The notes: generated from the letters alone by a model not told the origin. A stretch of 64,000 nucleotides of DNA from DATCKG01 sp036562385 (GCA_036562385.1 DATCKG010000036.1:49364-113363); one strand, 5' to 3'; shown: positions 1-9,199, counted from the first letter of the stretch. Made by a program: numbers and translations.

Positions 1-2006
1 CAGGCGGCGGTCCCCGGCCGGGTGGCCCGCGTGGCATGGGCCGGCGTGGCGCGCTGAGTATCCCGAAGGTGGATCCCAAGGTGGCTGAGGCTGCCAGACC
101 CAGCGAGCGGTCGAAGGCTGGTCAGGGTGGTTCCCGTAAGAAGAGCGATATCTACGCCAAGCGGGATGTGGAGGAGTCGGCTCCTTCTGAAGAGAAGGTC
201 TTCGGTCGCCGTGCTGCCAAGCGCAGTACGCCGGAGGAGCGGCGGGTGGTGAAGCCCGTCACGATTGAAGGGCCGATGACCGTCAAGGATCTGGCCCAGG
301 CGATGGGCGTTACGGCGGCCGAAGTGATCAAGAAGCTGCTGACCGAGTTCGGGGTTGTGGCCACGATTAACCAGGAACTGGACGTGGATACCTGTGTCCT
401 GGTGGCGAACGAATTTGGCGCTGAGGTCACCGTCAAGGAAGTGGAGGACGTCCTGGCCGCGTACGACCAGGTGGAGGATCCCAATGAGCCGGACGAGGTC
501 AAGAAGCCGCGCCATCCCGTTGTGACCATCATGGGTCACGTGGACCACGGCAAGACGTCGCTTCTGGATGCGATCCGATCCTCCCGGGTGGCCCAGGGCG
601 AAGCCGGCGGCATCACTCAGCACATCGGCGCGTATGAGGTGGAACTGAACGGGAAGAAGATTACCTTCCTGGACACCCCCGGTCACGAGGCCTTTACCGC
701 GATGCGTGCCCGCGGCGCCAACGTGACCGACATCGCCGTGCTGGTGGTGGCCGCGGACGACTCTGTCATGCCCCAGACGGTGGAGTCCATCAACCATGCC
801 AGGGCGGCCAACGTGCCGATTCTGGTGGCCATTAACAAGATCGACAAGCCGGAGGCCAACCCCGAGAAGGTCAAGCAGGACCTGACCGCCTACGGCCTGG
901 TACCCGAGGAGTGGGGCGGCGACACCATCATGGTGCCGGTGTCGGCCAAGACCAAGCAGAATCTGGACTTGCTGCTGGAGAGCATCCTCCTGCTGGCGGA
1001 ACTGCAGGACCTGAAGGCCAATCCGGACAAGGAGGCCCGGGGTTGGATCATCGAGGCGCAGCTGGACAAGAATCGCGGTCCTGTGGCCACGGTGCTGATT
1101 CGGGGCGGTACGCTGCACGTCGGCGACAACTTTGTGGCCGGCACCACCTGGGGCCGCGTGCGGGCGATGATGGACCACCGCGGCCGGCGCATCAAGGCGG
1201 CGGGACCGTCCACGCCGGTACAGGTTCTGGGCTTCCAGTCTGTGCCGCAGGCCGGTGACGTCTTCCGGGTGACGCCCGATGAGAAGACCGCCCGCACCAT
1301 CGCGGAGAAGCGGCTGGCCCGGGCTCAGGCCCAGCGGCAGGGTACCAAGGTCATGTCCCTGGAGGACTTCATGTCCGAAGTCGCCAAGGGCGAAATGCGG
1401 GACCTGAACGTGGTGCTGAAGGCCGACGTCCAGGGGTCGGTGGAAGCGATCCGGGGCCAGCTGGAGAAGATGCGCAACGAAGAGGTGCAGGTGAAGGTCA
1501 TCCATGCCGGCGTCGGTGCCATCACCGAGACCGACGTGATGCTGGCGGCCACCTCGAAAGCGATCATCATTGGGTTCAACGTACGGCCGGATGATCGGGC
1601 CTCTCGGGCTGCCCAGGATCAGGGCGTGGATATCCGCCTGTACGGCGTGATTTACGATATCGTGAACGATATCGAAGCAGCCATGAAGGGCATGCTGACG
1701 CCGAAGATCGAGGAGGAGGTCCTCGGTCGGGCCGAGGTGCGGGAACTGTTCAAGGTGCCCAAGGTCGGCGTGGCAGCCGGTTGCATGGTGGTGAGCGGGA
1801 AGGTAGCCCGGGGTGCCAAGTACCGGGTGATCCGGGACGGCAAGGTGGTCTGGGACGGCGAGCTGCATTCCCTCCGGCGCTTCAAGGACGAAGTCCGGGA
1901 AGTGTTGGAGGGCTTCGAGTGCGGCATTACCCTGGAGCGGTTCCAGGACTTCAAGATCGGGGACATCCTGGAGGCCTATGTGTTGAAGGAAGTGAAGGCC
2001 GAGTAG
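1..2006 (+). CDS. infB: Translation initiation factor IF-2 (5' end outside window)
   Basis: IF-2 is the GTPase that places initiator tRNA on the 30S subunit and promotes 70S joining. The frame is open from base 3, and a Gly/Pro/Arg-rich stretch precedes the first internal ATG at 36, so the true start lies left of the window and this is an N-terminally partial gene. Visible parts: the end of the variable N-terminal region, an IF-2N domain (about 265-470), the G domain starting near 510 with the P-loop GHVDHGKT and switch II DTPGHE, NKID and SAK guanine-specificity motifs, then the domain II beta-barrels and the C-terminal tRNA-binding domain ending near 2006. DUF503, rbfA and truB follow, as in the conserved Firmicutes nusA-infB operon. 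Confidence 0.97.
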   Translation, partial: GGGPRPGGPRGMGRRGALSIPKVDPKVAEAARPSERSKAGQGGSRKKSDIYAKRDVEESAPSEEKVFGRRAAKRSTPEERRVVKPVTIEGPMTVKDLAQAMGVTAAEVIKKLLTEFGVVATINQELDVDTCVLVANEFGAEVTVKEVEDVLAAYDQVEDPNEPDEVKKPRHPVVTIMGHVDHGKTSLLDAIRSSRVAQGEAGGITQHIGAYEVELNGKKITFLDTPGHEAFTAMRARGANVTDIAVLVVAADDSVMPQTVESINHARAANVPILVAINKIDKPEANPEKVKQDLTAYGLVPEEWGGDTIMVPVSAKTKQNLDLLLESILLLAELQDLKANPDKEARGWIIEAQLDKNRGPVATVLIRGGTLHVGDNFVAGTTWGRVRAMMDHRGRRIKAAGPSTPVQVLGFQSVPQAGDVFRVTPDEKTARTIAEKRLARAQAQRQGTKVMSLEDFMSEVAKGEMRDLNVVLKADVQGSVEAIRGQLEKMRNEEVQVKVIHAGVGAITETDVMLAATSKAIIIGFNVRPDDRASRAAQDQGVDIRLYGVIYDIVNDIEAAMKGMLTPKIEEEVLGRAEVRELFKVPKVGVAAGCMVVSGKVARGAKYRVIRDGKVVWDGELHSLRRFKDEVREVLEGFECGITLERFQDFKIGDILEAYVLKEVKAE

Positions 2007-2116
2007 CCGGCCTGTCAGCGGTTCGGGCACGGGCCGGTGGCGGCATCTGGCCGCTGCCGGCCTGTGGTGCACCCAGCCCGCTGGCCCCCGGCCTGGTTTG
2101 AAAGGAGGGCGCCGCC

Positions 2117-2398
2117 ATGTTCGTTGCCGCGATCCGACTGGAGCTATCCCTTCCCTATGCCACGTCTTTGAAGGAGAAGCGGCAGGCCCTCAGTTCGCTG
2201 CTCGACCGGGTGCGTACCCGTTTCGGTGCAGCCGTGGCAGAGGTGGACGATCAGGATCTCTGGCAGCGGGCCGTGGTGGGCATCGCTTTGGTTTCCGGCG
2301 AGGAAGGACACCTCCGGGAGATGGCTGCCAAAGTGACCAACTTTGTGGAGGCCCACTGGGACGGCGAGGTCTGCGTCGCGGAAGTGGAGATCCTGTAA
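2117..2398 (+). CDS. ylxP: DUF503 family protein (YlxP-like)
   Basis: A 93-residue protein of the DUF503 family, which lies between infB and rbfA in many Firmicutes. The typical N-terminal pattern is present: a short beta-strand (FVAAIRLELSLP) followed by SLKEKR and a helix, then the central WQRAVVGIALVSG block. The family's biochemical role is not settled; its constant placement suggests a link to ribosome assembly. ATG at 2117 has an AAAGGAGG-type ribosome binding site about 9 bases upstream. The 110 bases after infB contain GC-rich inverted repeats but no clear terminator, so it is probably cotranscribed with infB. Confidence 0.9.
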   Translation: MFVAAIRLELSLPYATSLKEKRQALSSLLDRVRTRFGAAVAEVDDQDLWQRAVVGIALVSGEEGHLREMAAKVTNFVEAHWDGEVCVAEVEIL

Positions 2399-2421
2399 GA
2401 TTTGGAGGAGCGTGATCTTCC

Positions 2422-2829
2422 TTGTCCACGCAACAGCGTGTTGCCCGGGTGGCCGAACAGATGCGGGCCGAACTGGCCGAACTGATCCGGAACATGAAGG
2501 ATCCCCGGGTGGGGTTTGTCTCGGTGGTTCAGGTGCAGGTCTCCAACGACCTGCGCCACGCCAAGGTGTACGTCAGCGTACTGGGTGACGATCAGGCGAA
2601 GAAGGAGACGATGAAGGCCTTGCAGGGGGCCACCGGGCACCTGCGGTCCGAATTGGCGCACCTGATTCGGCTGCGGTACGTCCCCGAGCTGCACTTTGTG
2701 CTGGATGAGTCCATCGAGCACGGCAGCCGTGTGGCGCAGCTGCTGGCCGAGGTGCAGCGGGAAGAGGCCCGGCGAAAGGCCGAACAACAGCAGCAGGTAG
2801 GAAATGAGCAGGAGGGGCAGGGTGAGTAA
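2422..2829 (+). CDS. rbfA: 30S ribosome-binding factor A
   Basis: RbfA is a KH-like protein that binds the 30S subunit and assists late 16S rRNA maturation. The 135-residue product has the family signature RVAEQMRAELAELI at the N-terminus, the strand DPRVGFVSVVQVQVS, and the region RLRYVPELHFVLDES near residue 95. A Gln/Glu/Arg-rich tail of about 20 residues follows. The start is TTG at 2422, supported by GGAGGAG at 2404-2410. It overlaps the next gene by a few bases, indicating translational coupling. Confidence 0.95.
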   Translation: MSTQQRVARVAEQMRAELAELIRNMKDPRVGFVSVVQVQVSNDLRHAKVYVSVLGDDQAKKETMKALQGATGHLRSELAHLIRLRYVPELHFVLDESIEHGSRVAQLLAEVQREEARRKAEQQQQVGNEQEGQGE

Positions 2830-3799
2830 GCAGCACGTGGATTTGGCTGGGGCTGCTCGCCTCATCGCCGAAGCGCAGCGGATTCTCTTTTTTCTCCATG
2901 TCTCTCCGGACGGGGACTCCATCGGTTCCACCCTGGGTCTGGTGCGGGCTCTGCGCCAGGTAGGCAAGGAGGCTGTCATCGTCGGGGTCGATCCGGTTCC
3001 CCGGATTTACCGCTTCCTTCCAGGATGGGACACCTTGTTCGTGCCGTGGCAGGAGGTGGAGGGGGAGTGGGATCTGGCCTGCCTGCTGGACTGCGGAGAC
3101 CTGGACCGGGTGGGTGCCGCCTTGCCGGTGGTCCAGCGGTGCAAGCGCGTCCTGAATATCGACCACCACAGCACCAACTCCGCGTACGGCGAGTACAACT
3201 ATCTCGATTTCCGGGCGGCGGCGGTGGGGGAGATGGCCTACCGGATCCTCCGGGAGCTGAAGCTGCCCCTGGACCGGGAGACGGCCACCTGCCTCTATAC
3301 CTCCATCGTGGCAGATACCGGAGGCTTCCGGTATGATTCCACAGGACCCGAAACCCACCGGATTGCCGCTGAATTGATCGAGGCCGGTGCCCGCCCCTAC
3401 GACGTGGCCAGCGCCATCTTTGAGAACGAGTCCGTGGCCCGTCTGAAGCTTCTTTCCCGGGTGCTGGACACCCTCCAGGTGGACCCCGGGGGCAAGATCG
3501 CGTGGCTGAAGGTGACCCGGCAGATGCTGGAGGAGGCCGGGGCCCTGGATGAGGACGCGGAAGGGATGGTCAACTATGCCCGTTCCGTCTCGGGGGTGGA
3601 GGTGGGCCTGATCTTCCGAGAGATGCCGGATGGCGCCGTCCGGGTGGGGATGCGCTCCCGGTCCGTGGTGGACGTGGGCGAGGTGGCCCGGCAGTTCGGC
3701 GGCGGCGGGCATCCCCGTGCCGCAGGCTGTACGCTGTACGGCACCCTGGATGAGGCGGTGGCGCGGGTGCTGGAGGCTCTCCGGAAGGTGATGACGTAG
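2822..3799 (+). CDS. nrnA: DHH-family oligoribonuclease / pAp phosphatase
   Basis: A 325-residue DHH/DHHA1 phosphoesterase of the NrnA type, which degrades 2-5 nt RNA fragments and, in characterised members, dephosphorylates 3'-phosphoadenosine 5'-phosphate. The metal-binding motifs are visible: HVSPDGDSIGS near the N-terminus, LLDCGDLDR, NIDHHSTN (the DHH signature) and ADTGGFRYD. The C-terminal DHHA1 motif is FGGGGHPRAAG. An in-frame ATG exists at 2804, but GTG at 2822 has AGGAGG at 2810-2815, six bases upstream, and gives a more normal N-terminus; it overlaps rbfA by 8 bases. The position between rbfA and truB is usual in Clostridia-type operons. Confidence 0.92.
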   Translation: MSKQHVDLAGAARLIAEAQRILFFLHVSPDGDSIGSTLGLVRALRQVGKEAVIVGVDPVPRIYRFLPGWDTLFVPWQEVEGEWDLACLLDCGDLDRVGAALPVVQRCKRVLNIDHHSTNSAYGEYNYLDFRAAAVGEMAYRILRELKLPLDRETATCLYTSIVADTGGFRYDSTGPETHRIAAELIEAGARPYDVASAIFENESVARLKLLSRVLDTLQVDPGGKIAWLKVTRQMLEEAGALDEDAEGMVNYARSVSGVEVGLIFREMPDGAVRVGMRSRSVVDVGEVARQFGGGGHPRAAGCTLYGTLDEAVARVLEALRKVMT

Positions 3800-3800
3800 G

Positions 3801-4667
3801 ATGGACGGCATCCTGAACCTGCTCAAACCCCCTGGAATGACCTCCCACGACGTGGTCAACTTCGTGCGGAAAGTCACAGGGGAGCGCCGCGTGGGCCACA
3901 CCGGAACGCTGGACCCGGGAGTGGCCGGCGTTCTGCCGATCTGCGTCGGAAAAGCCACCCGACTGGCCGAGTTCGTGGCCGGGGAGGACAAGGCGTACCG
4001 TGCGGAGATCACGTTCGGGGTAACCACCACCACCCAGGACGCCTTCGGAGAGGTTACCAGCCGGTGTGACGCGTCCCACCTGCGCAGGGGCGATGTGGCC
4101 TACGTGCTGACGCGCTTTCACGGCGAGATTCTGCAGGTGCCCCCCATGGTCAGCGCCGTCAAGGTGGGGGGACGCCGGCTCTACCAGATGGCCCGGGAGG
4201 GCGTGGAGGTGGAGCGCCCGCCCCGGCAGGTGCAGATTCACCGGCTGCAGCTTCTGGATTTCCGGCCTGGCCCCGCTCCGGTGGCCTACGTAGACGTGGT
4301 CTGCTCCAAGGGCACCTATATCCGAACCCTGGCCGCGGATATCGGCAAGGCCCTGGGAGTCGGGGGCCACGTGTCCTTTTTGGTCCGGACCCGCTCCGGC
4401 CCCTTCACCCTGGAGGAGGCGTCCACCCTGGAGGAACTGGCCGCCGGAGAGGCTCCGCTGCTGAAGCCGGCCAGCGCCCTGGGGAACATGCCGCGGTTGG
4501 AGGTAAGCGGTGCCGCGGCCCGGCGGGTGGCGCATGGTGTGGCGCCGGCGGTAAAGACGGACCTGCCTCCGGGAACGGTGGTGGCCCTGGTGGACCCGAA
4601 GGGAGACCTTCTCGCGCTGGCGGAGGTCTCGGCCGGGGGCCTGAAATTACGAAAAGTCCTTGTATGA
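3801..4667 (+). CDS. truB: tRNA pseudouridine(55) synthase TruB
   Basis: Forms pseudouridine 55 in the T-loop of tRNAs. The 288-residue protein starts with the family block GILNLLKPPGMTSHDVV. The catalytic motif HTGTLDPGVAG contains Asp38, the nucleophile, and YIRTLAADIG is the conserved motif near residue 175. The C-terminus (from about residue 230) resembles the short PUA-like extension of bacterial TruB. ATG at 3801 follows the nrnA stop by one base, so the genes are tightly coupled. Confidence 0.97.
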   Translation: MDGILNLLKPPGMTSHDVVNFVRKVTGERRVGHTGTLDPGVAGVLPICVGKATRLAEFVAGEDKAYRAEITFGVTTTTQDAFGEVTSRCDASHLRRGDVAYVLTRFHGEILQVPPMVSAVKVGGRRLYQMAREGVEVERPPRQVQIHRLQLLDFRPGPAPVAYVDVVCSKGTYIRTLAADIGKALGVGGHVSFLVRTRSGPFTLEEASTLEELAAGEAPLLKPASALGNMPRLEVSGAAARRVAHGVAPAVKTDLPPGTVVALVDPKGDLLALAEVSAGGLKLRKVLV

Positions 4668-4677
4668 GAGGTTGTTT

Positions 4678-5664
4678 ATGAAGCTGGTATCGCGGATCGA
4701 AGATGTGCCGGCGCAGGGAACGGGCAATCTGGTGGCCATCGGAAAATGGGACGGTGTACATCTGGGGCATCAGACCATCGTGCGGGAACTGGTGGCAGAG
4801 GCCCGCCGCACCGGTGGGCAGGCTGTGGTGGTAGGCTTTCATCCCCTGCCCATGGCGGTGCTGTGCCCGGATCAGGCGCCGCCCGCGCTGCAGACCCTGG
4901 CGGAACGGGCAGAGGTGCTGGCGGGGCTGGGGGTTGATGTCTATCTGGCTCTGCCGTTTACGCGCGAATTTGCCAGCATGGAGCCGGAAGCATTCGTCCA
5001 GGACGTGCTGCTGGGCCAGCTCCGCGCCCGCCAGGTGATGGTGGGCTTCAACAATACCTTCGGCCGCGGCGGCCGGGGAAATGCGGAGACCCTGACTCGG
5101 ATGCTGGGCCCGCTGGGCGTGCCGGTGCGGGTCTTTCCACCGGTTACCCTGGAGGGTCAGGCCGTTTCCAGTACCGAAATCCGGCGCTTTCTGGCCTCCG
5201 GAGAGGTGGAGCAGGCGGCTCGCTTCCTGGGCCGGCCCTTCTCGGTGGACGGCGTGGTGGTTTCGGGAGACCGGCGGGGCCAGCAGTTGGGCTATCCCAC
5301 GGCCAACCTGCAGGTACCGGAGGGACGGCAGCTTCCGGCCTGCGGCGTCTATGTGGCCCGGGTGACCGTGCTGGAGCAGCCCTCTTTTGGGGATGTGCTT
5401 CCGTGTACGGTGACGGTTCGCAGCGGGCCCAGCTACGGGGCGATGCTCAACCTCGGCATGCGCCCGACCTTCCAGGGGAAAGACCTGCGGATCGAAGCGC
5501 ACCTGCTGGATTTCCGCGGAGACCTGTACGGGAAAGAGTTGCGGGTGGAGTTTCTCACCCGGCTCCGGGGGGAAAAGGCGTTCCCGGACGCCGATGCCCT
5601 CCGTCAGCAGTTGGCCGCGGATGAGGCCGCGGCCAGGGCGTGGTTGGAGGCCCATGGGATCTGA
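4678..5664 (+). CDS. ribF: Bifunctional riboflavin kinase / FAD synthetase
   Basis: Makes FMN and FAD from riboflavin. The product has an N-terminal FAD synthetase domain with the nucleotidyl-transferase motif GKWDGVHLGH and the later block SSTEIRRFL, and a C-terminal riboflavin kinase domain with GYPTANL near residue 205 and a metal/ATP-binding segment around PTF. A TTG at 4660 is in frame inside truB, but ATG at 4678 has GAGAGG at 4666-4671, six bases upstream, and gives 328 residues, so it is preferred. Adjacent to truB in most Firmicutes. Confidence 0.95.
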   Translation: MKLVSRIEDVPAQGTGNLVAIGKWDGVHLGHQTIVRELVAEARRTGGQAVVVGFHPLPMAVLCPDQAPPALQTLAERAEVLAGLGVDVYLALPFTREFASMEPEAFVQDVLLGQLRARQVMVGFNNTFGRGGRGNAETLTRMLGPLGVPVRVFPPVTLEGQAVSSTEIRRFLASGEVEQAARFLGRPFSVDGVVVSGDRRGQQLGYPTANLQVPEGRQLPACGVYVARVTVLEQPSFGDVLPCTVTVRSGPSYGAMLNLGMRPTFQGKDLRIEAHLLDFRGDLYGKELRVEFLTRLRGEKAFPDADALRQQLAADEAAARAWLEAHGI

Positions 5665-6382
5665 ACGGCTGGACCGGGTGCTGCACCATCTGGGTCAGGG
5701 GACCCGCCGGGAGGTCAAGGACCTGATCCGTCAGGGGCGGGTGACGGTGGACGGTGTGCCCGCCTCGGATCCGGGGCAGCCGGTGGATCCGACGGCGCAG
5801 CAGATCGCGGTGGACGGGGTGGTGCTGCGCTACCAGCGCCACTTCCACGTGCTCCTGCACAAGCCCGCGGGGGTGATCACCGCGACAGCGGACGCCCGCT
5901 GGCAGACCGTGATGGACATCCTGCCGCCGCAGCTGCGCCGGCCGGATCTGGTACCGGTGGGGCGCCTGGACCGGGACACCGAGGGGCTTTTGCTGCTGAC
6001 CACCGACGGGGAACTCTGCCACCGGCTGATTTCGCCCCGATGGCACGTCCCCAAGCGCTACCTGGCCCGCCTGGACGGACCCGTGACGGAGGCGGATCGG
6101 GAGGCCTTTGCGGCCGGCATGACGCTCGCGGACGGCTATCGCTGCCTGCCGGCCCAGTTGGAGATCGGACCGGACCCCACGGAGGCGGTGGTTACCCTGT
6201 ATGAGGGGAAGTACCACCAGGTGAAGCGGATGTTCCTGGCCCGGGGCCGGAAGGTGATCTACCTGAAGCGGCTGAGCATGGGCCCGCTGGAGTTGGGCGA
6301 TCTGCCCCGGGGCGCCGCCCGTTCCCTGACCGCGGACGAGGAGGCTGCACTCTATCGGGTCACTGGACTTGCTCGCCCGTGA
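5654..6382 (+). CDS. RsuA/RluB/E/F family rRNA pseudouridine synthase
   Basis: A 242-residue pseudouridine synthase. An S4 RNA-binding domain at residues 2-55 (RLDRVLHHLGQGTRREVKDLI) precedes the catalytic domain with VGRLDRDTEGLLLLT, where Asp106 is the expected nucleophile, and the C-terminal EGKYHQVKRM motif typical of this family. Whether it modifies 16S (RsuA) or 23S (RluB) rRNA cannot be decided from sequence alone; the length and motif spacing look RsuA-like. ATG at 5654 has GGAGG at 5646-5650 and overlaps ribF by 11 bases. This gene is not normally between ribF and rpsO in Bacillus-type operons. Confidence 0.9.
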   Translation: MGSERLDRVLHHLGQGTRREVKDLIRQGRVTVDGVPASDPGQPVDPTAQQIAVDGVVLRYQRHFHVLLHKPAGVITATADARWQTVMDILPPQLRRPDLVPVGRLDRDTEGLLLLTTDGELCHRLISPRWHVPKRYLARLDGPVTEADREAFAAGMTLADGYRCLPAQLEIGPDPTEAVVTLYEGKYHQVKRMFLARGRKVIYLKRLSMGPLELGDLPRGAARSLTADEEAALYRVTGLARP

Positions 6383-6519
6383 CGGCTGTGCTACATTGAA
6401 GTTCGACGCTGTAACCGCAGTCTCGGTTGGCCGCTCCTCCGGCGGTTTACTGGGATTGTGGCGTTTGGCGGAGAAACAGCGAACTGGCAGATCGGTTCGC
6501 AACAGGAGGGTTTTTTCCG

Positions 6520-6798
6520 ATGCCGCTGACCAAAGAGCAGAAAAAGGCCATTATCGATGAGTTCAAGCGCCATGAGGGCGACACCGGTTCCCCTGAGGTA
6601 CAGATCGCCCTGTTGCAAGCCCGTATTCAGGAGTTGACCGAGCACCTGAAGGTGCACAAGAAGGATCATCATTCCCGGCGTGGCCTGATGATGATGGTGG
6701 GCCAGAGCCGGGCCCTGCAGCGCTATTTGCAGAGGATCTCTCCTGAGCGGTACAACGCCCTGGTGGAGAAGCTGGGCATTCGCAAGTTGATGAAGTGA
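6520..6798 (+). CDS. rpsO: 30S ribosomal protein S15
   Basis: Primary-binding ribosomal protein of the 30S platform. The 92 residues begin MPLTKEQKKAIIDEF and contain the invariant DTGSPEVQIALL and HKKDHHSRRGL motifs and a YNALVEKLGIRK C-terminus. ATG at 6520 is preceded by AACAGGAGGG (6501-6510). The 137-base leader after the pseudouridine synthase could hold the S15 autoregulatory site, but I could not draw a convincing structure. A GC-rich hairpin follows the gene. Confidence 0.97.
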   Translation: MPLTKEQKKAIIDEFKRHEGDTGSPEVQIALLQARIQELTEHLKVHKKDHHSRRGLMMMVGQSRALQRYLQRISPERYNALVEKLGIRKLMK

Positions 6799-6803
6799 AG
6801 AGT

Positions 6804-6852
6804 GACGGCAGCCCGCCGGGCGGCGTACCCGATCGCCGCCCGGCTTGCCGTC
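6804..6852 (+). terminator. GC-rich hairpin after rpsO
   Basis: The arms CCGGGCGGCG (6816-6825) and CGCCGCCCGG (6834-6843) are perfectly complementary and are extended by GACGGCA (6804-6810) pairing with TGCCGTC (6846-6852). Only a short T stretch follows, so it may act as an attenuator or RNA-processing hairpin between rpsO and pnp rather than a full stop. Confidence 0.6.
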
Positions 6853-6995
6853 TTGCGCCGGTTCATGATCTCAGGGCGCGTGCCACTCATATTTCGGTGC
6901 CCGTGCAGGAAAGATTATCCCGGATGTAGAAGTCCTCAAAGTTAGGAAAAAGGGTGCCAGGGTGAAGAACCCGCTGGGTAGCGGGAACGAACGAG

Positions 6996-7027
6996 CACGC
7001 GGACCCGATCCCGAGGGAGTCCGCGTG
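6996..7027 (+). promoter_or_regulatory. Hairpin in pnp leader
   Basis: A perfect 9-base inverted repeat, CACGCGGAC (6996-7004) and GTCCGCGTG (7019-7027), lies about 50 bases before the pnp start. In Escherichia coli the pnp leader carries a double-stranded element cleaved by RNase III for autoregulation. This stem is in the right place to do something similar, but the function here is inferred. Confidence 0.35.
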
Positions 7028-7075
7028 GGGTCCGTTCGGACTGCGACCGGTCCTGAGCACAGAAGGAGGACCACT

Positions 7076-9199
7076 GTGGCCAGTACCTATTCTATTGAAT
7101 TGGGTGGGCGCACCATGACCTTCGAGACCGGCCGTCTTGCCAAACAGGCCAACGGTTCGGTTCTGGTGCGGTACGGCGACACCGTGGTGCTGGTAGCCGT
7201 CACCAGCAGTGCGGCCCCCAGGGAAGGCGTCGACTTCTTTCCACTGACCGTTGACTTCGAGGAACGGCTCTACGCAGCCGGCAAGATTCCGGGCAACTGG
7301 TTCCGGAGAGAAGGAAAACCCACGACCAAAGCGATCCTTTCGGCGCGCCTGATCGACCGGCCTATCCGGCCGCTCTTTCCGGAGGGCTATCGTAACGACG
7401 TCCAGGTGGTGGTGACGGTCCTCTCCGTCGACGGGGACAACGCACCGGAACTCCTGGGCCTCAACGGCGCTTCCGCCGCCCTGACCATCTCCGACATTCC
7501 CTTTGATGGGCCCATCGGGGCGGTGATCGTGGGGCGGGTCGACGGCCAGTTCGTCATCAATCCTACGGCCGAGCAGGAGGCCCGCTCCGAAATGCATCTG
7601 GTGGTGGCGGGCACGGAGAAGGCCGTCCTCATGGTCGAGGCCGGCGCGAAAGAGGTGCCGGAGGAGATCATTCTGGATGCCATCCTCTACGGCCATGAGG
7701 TGATCAAGACCAAGATCATCCCGGTCATCAAGCAGATGCGGGAAGAGGTGGGCAAGCCGAAGAAGGAGGTGCCCCTGTTCCAGCCGGATCCTGAGCTGGA
7801 GCAGGCGGTCCGGGAGGCTGCCACCGAAAAGCTGCGCGCGGCCCTGCGGAACCCGGACAAGCTGGCCCGGGAAGAGGCCGTGGCGGCTGTGGGCGAGGAG
7901 ATTCAAAACGAGATGGCGGAGCGGTTCCCCGATTCCGCCAAGATGATCGCGACCATCCTCAAGAACATCCTGAAGGAAGAGGTCCGGAGGGCCATCCTGG
8001 ACGAGGGCATCCGGCCCGACGGCCGCAAGCTGGACGAGATCCGGCCCATCGAGTGCGCCGTGGATGTGCTGCCGCGGCCCCATGGCTCCGGGCTCTTCCA
8101 GCGGGGTCAGACCCAGGTGCTCAGCGTCGTCACCCTGGGTACCCTGGGGGATGTCCAGCGCCTGGACGACCTGACCTTGGAGGAAGAGAAGCGGTACATG
8201 CATCATTACAACTTCCCGCCGTATTCCGTGGGTGAGGCCCGTCCGCTGCGGGGTCCGGGCCGCCGGGAGATCGGGCACGGCGCTCTGGCCGAGCGCGCGC
8301 TGGAGCCGGTGATCCCGTCGGAAGAGGAGTTCCCCTATGCCATCCGGGTGGTCTCGGAGGTGCTGGAGTCCAACGGATCCACTTCGATGGGTTCCGTCTG
8401 CGGCTCGACTCTGGCCCTGATGGCGGCGGGTGTACCCATCAAGGCGCCGGTGGCCGGCGTGGCCATGGGCCTGGTAGAGGATCCGGAGACGGGCCGGTAT
8501 GCCGTGCTGTCCGACATCCAGGGCATTGAAGATGCGCTGGGTGACATGGACTTCAAGGTGGCCGGCACCGCCAAGGGTGTCACGGCCCTGCAGATGGACA
8601 TGAAGATCTCCGGCACCACCCGGGAAGTCCTCCACAAGGCGCTCATGCAGGCCCGGGAAGGCCGCCTGTACATCCTGAGCAAGATGCTCGAGGTCATCCC
8701 GGAACCGCGGAAGGAACTCTCCCCGTACGCGCCTCGGATCATCGTCATGAAGATCCATCCTGACAAGATCAAGGATGTGATCGGCAAGGGCGGTTCCACC
8801 ATCAACAAGATCATCGAAGCCACGAAAGTGGGCAACCAGAAGGTGGAGATCAACATCGAGGACGACGGCACCATCCACATTGCCTCGGTGAACCAGGAGG
8901 CAGGGCAGAAGGCCGTAGAGATGATCGAGGCCCTGACGAAGGATCCGAAGCCCGGCGACATCTATGTGGGCAGGGTTACCCGACTGATGAATCTCGGCGC
9001 CTTTGTGGAGATCCTCCCCGGCAAGGAAGGACTCGTCCCCATCAGAGAGCTGTCTGACGGCCGGGTGAACCGGGTGGAAGACGTGGTCAACGTCGGCGAT
9101 CAGATCACCGTCAAGGTAACCGAGATCGACAGGCTGGGCCGAATCAACCTGTCCCGCAGGGCGGTGCTGCAAGAGACCAAGCGGAAACGGAGCAGGTAG
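7076..9199 (+). CDS. pnp: Polyribonucleotide nucleotidyltransferase (PNPase)
   Basis: Phosphorolytic 3'-5' exoribonuclease of mRNA turnover. The 707-residue product contains two RNase PH domains (first with LIDRPIRPLFP, second with GRKLDEIRPI and the active-site region around SNGSTSMGSVCG), a KH domain (IHPDKIKDVIGKGGSTI, near residue 560) and a C-terminal S1 domain (PGDIYVGRVTRLMNLGAFV). An upstream in-frame ATG at 6962 exists, but GTG at 7076 sits five bases after AAGGAGGA (7063-7070) and matches the usual N-terminus, so it is the chosen start. A hairpin at 9210-9238 (GGGGCCG / CGGCCCC) follows. Confidence 0.97.
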   Translation: MASTYSIELGGRTMTFETGRLAKQANGSVLVRYGDTVVLVAVTSSAAPREGVDFFPLTVDFEERLYAAGKIPGNWFRREGKPTTKAILSARLIDRPIRPLFPEGYRNDVQVVVTVLSVDGDNAPELLGLNGASAALTISDIPFDGPIGAVIVGRVDGQFVINPTAEQEARSEMHLVVAGTEKAVLMVEAGAKEVPEEIILDAILYGHEVIKTKIIPVIKQMREEVGKPKKEVPLFQPDPELEQAVREAATEKLRAALRNPDKLAREEAVAAVGEEIQNEMAERFPDSAKMIATILKNILKEEVRRAILDEGIRPDGRKLDEIRPIECAVDVLPRPHGSGLFQRGQTQVLSVVTLGTLGDVQRLDDLTLEEEKRYMHHYNFPPYSVGEARPLRGPGRREIGHGALAERALEPVIPSEEEFPYAIRVVSEVLESNGSTSMGSVCGSTLALMAAGVPIKAPVAGVAMGLVEDPETGRYAVLSDIQGIEDALGDMDFKVAGTAKGVTALQMDMKISGTTREVLHKALMQAREGRLYILSKMLEVIPEPRKELSPYAPRIIVMKIHPDKIKDVIGKGGSTINKIIEATKVGNQKVEINIEDDGTIHIASVNQEAGQKAVEMIEALTKDPKPGDIYVGRVTRLMNLGAFVEILPGKEGLVPIRELSDGRVNRVEDVVNVGDQITVKVTEIDRLGRINLSRRAVLQETKRKRSR

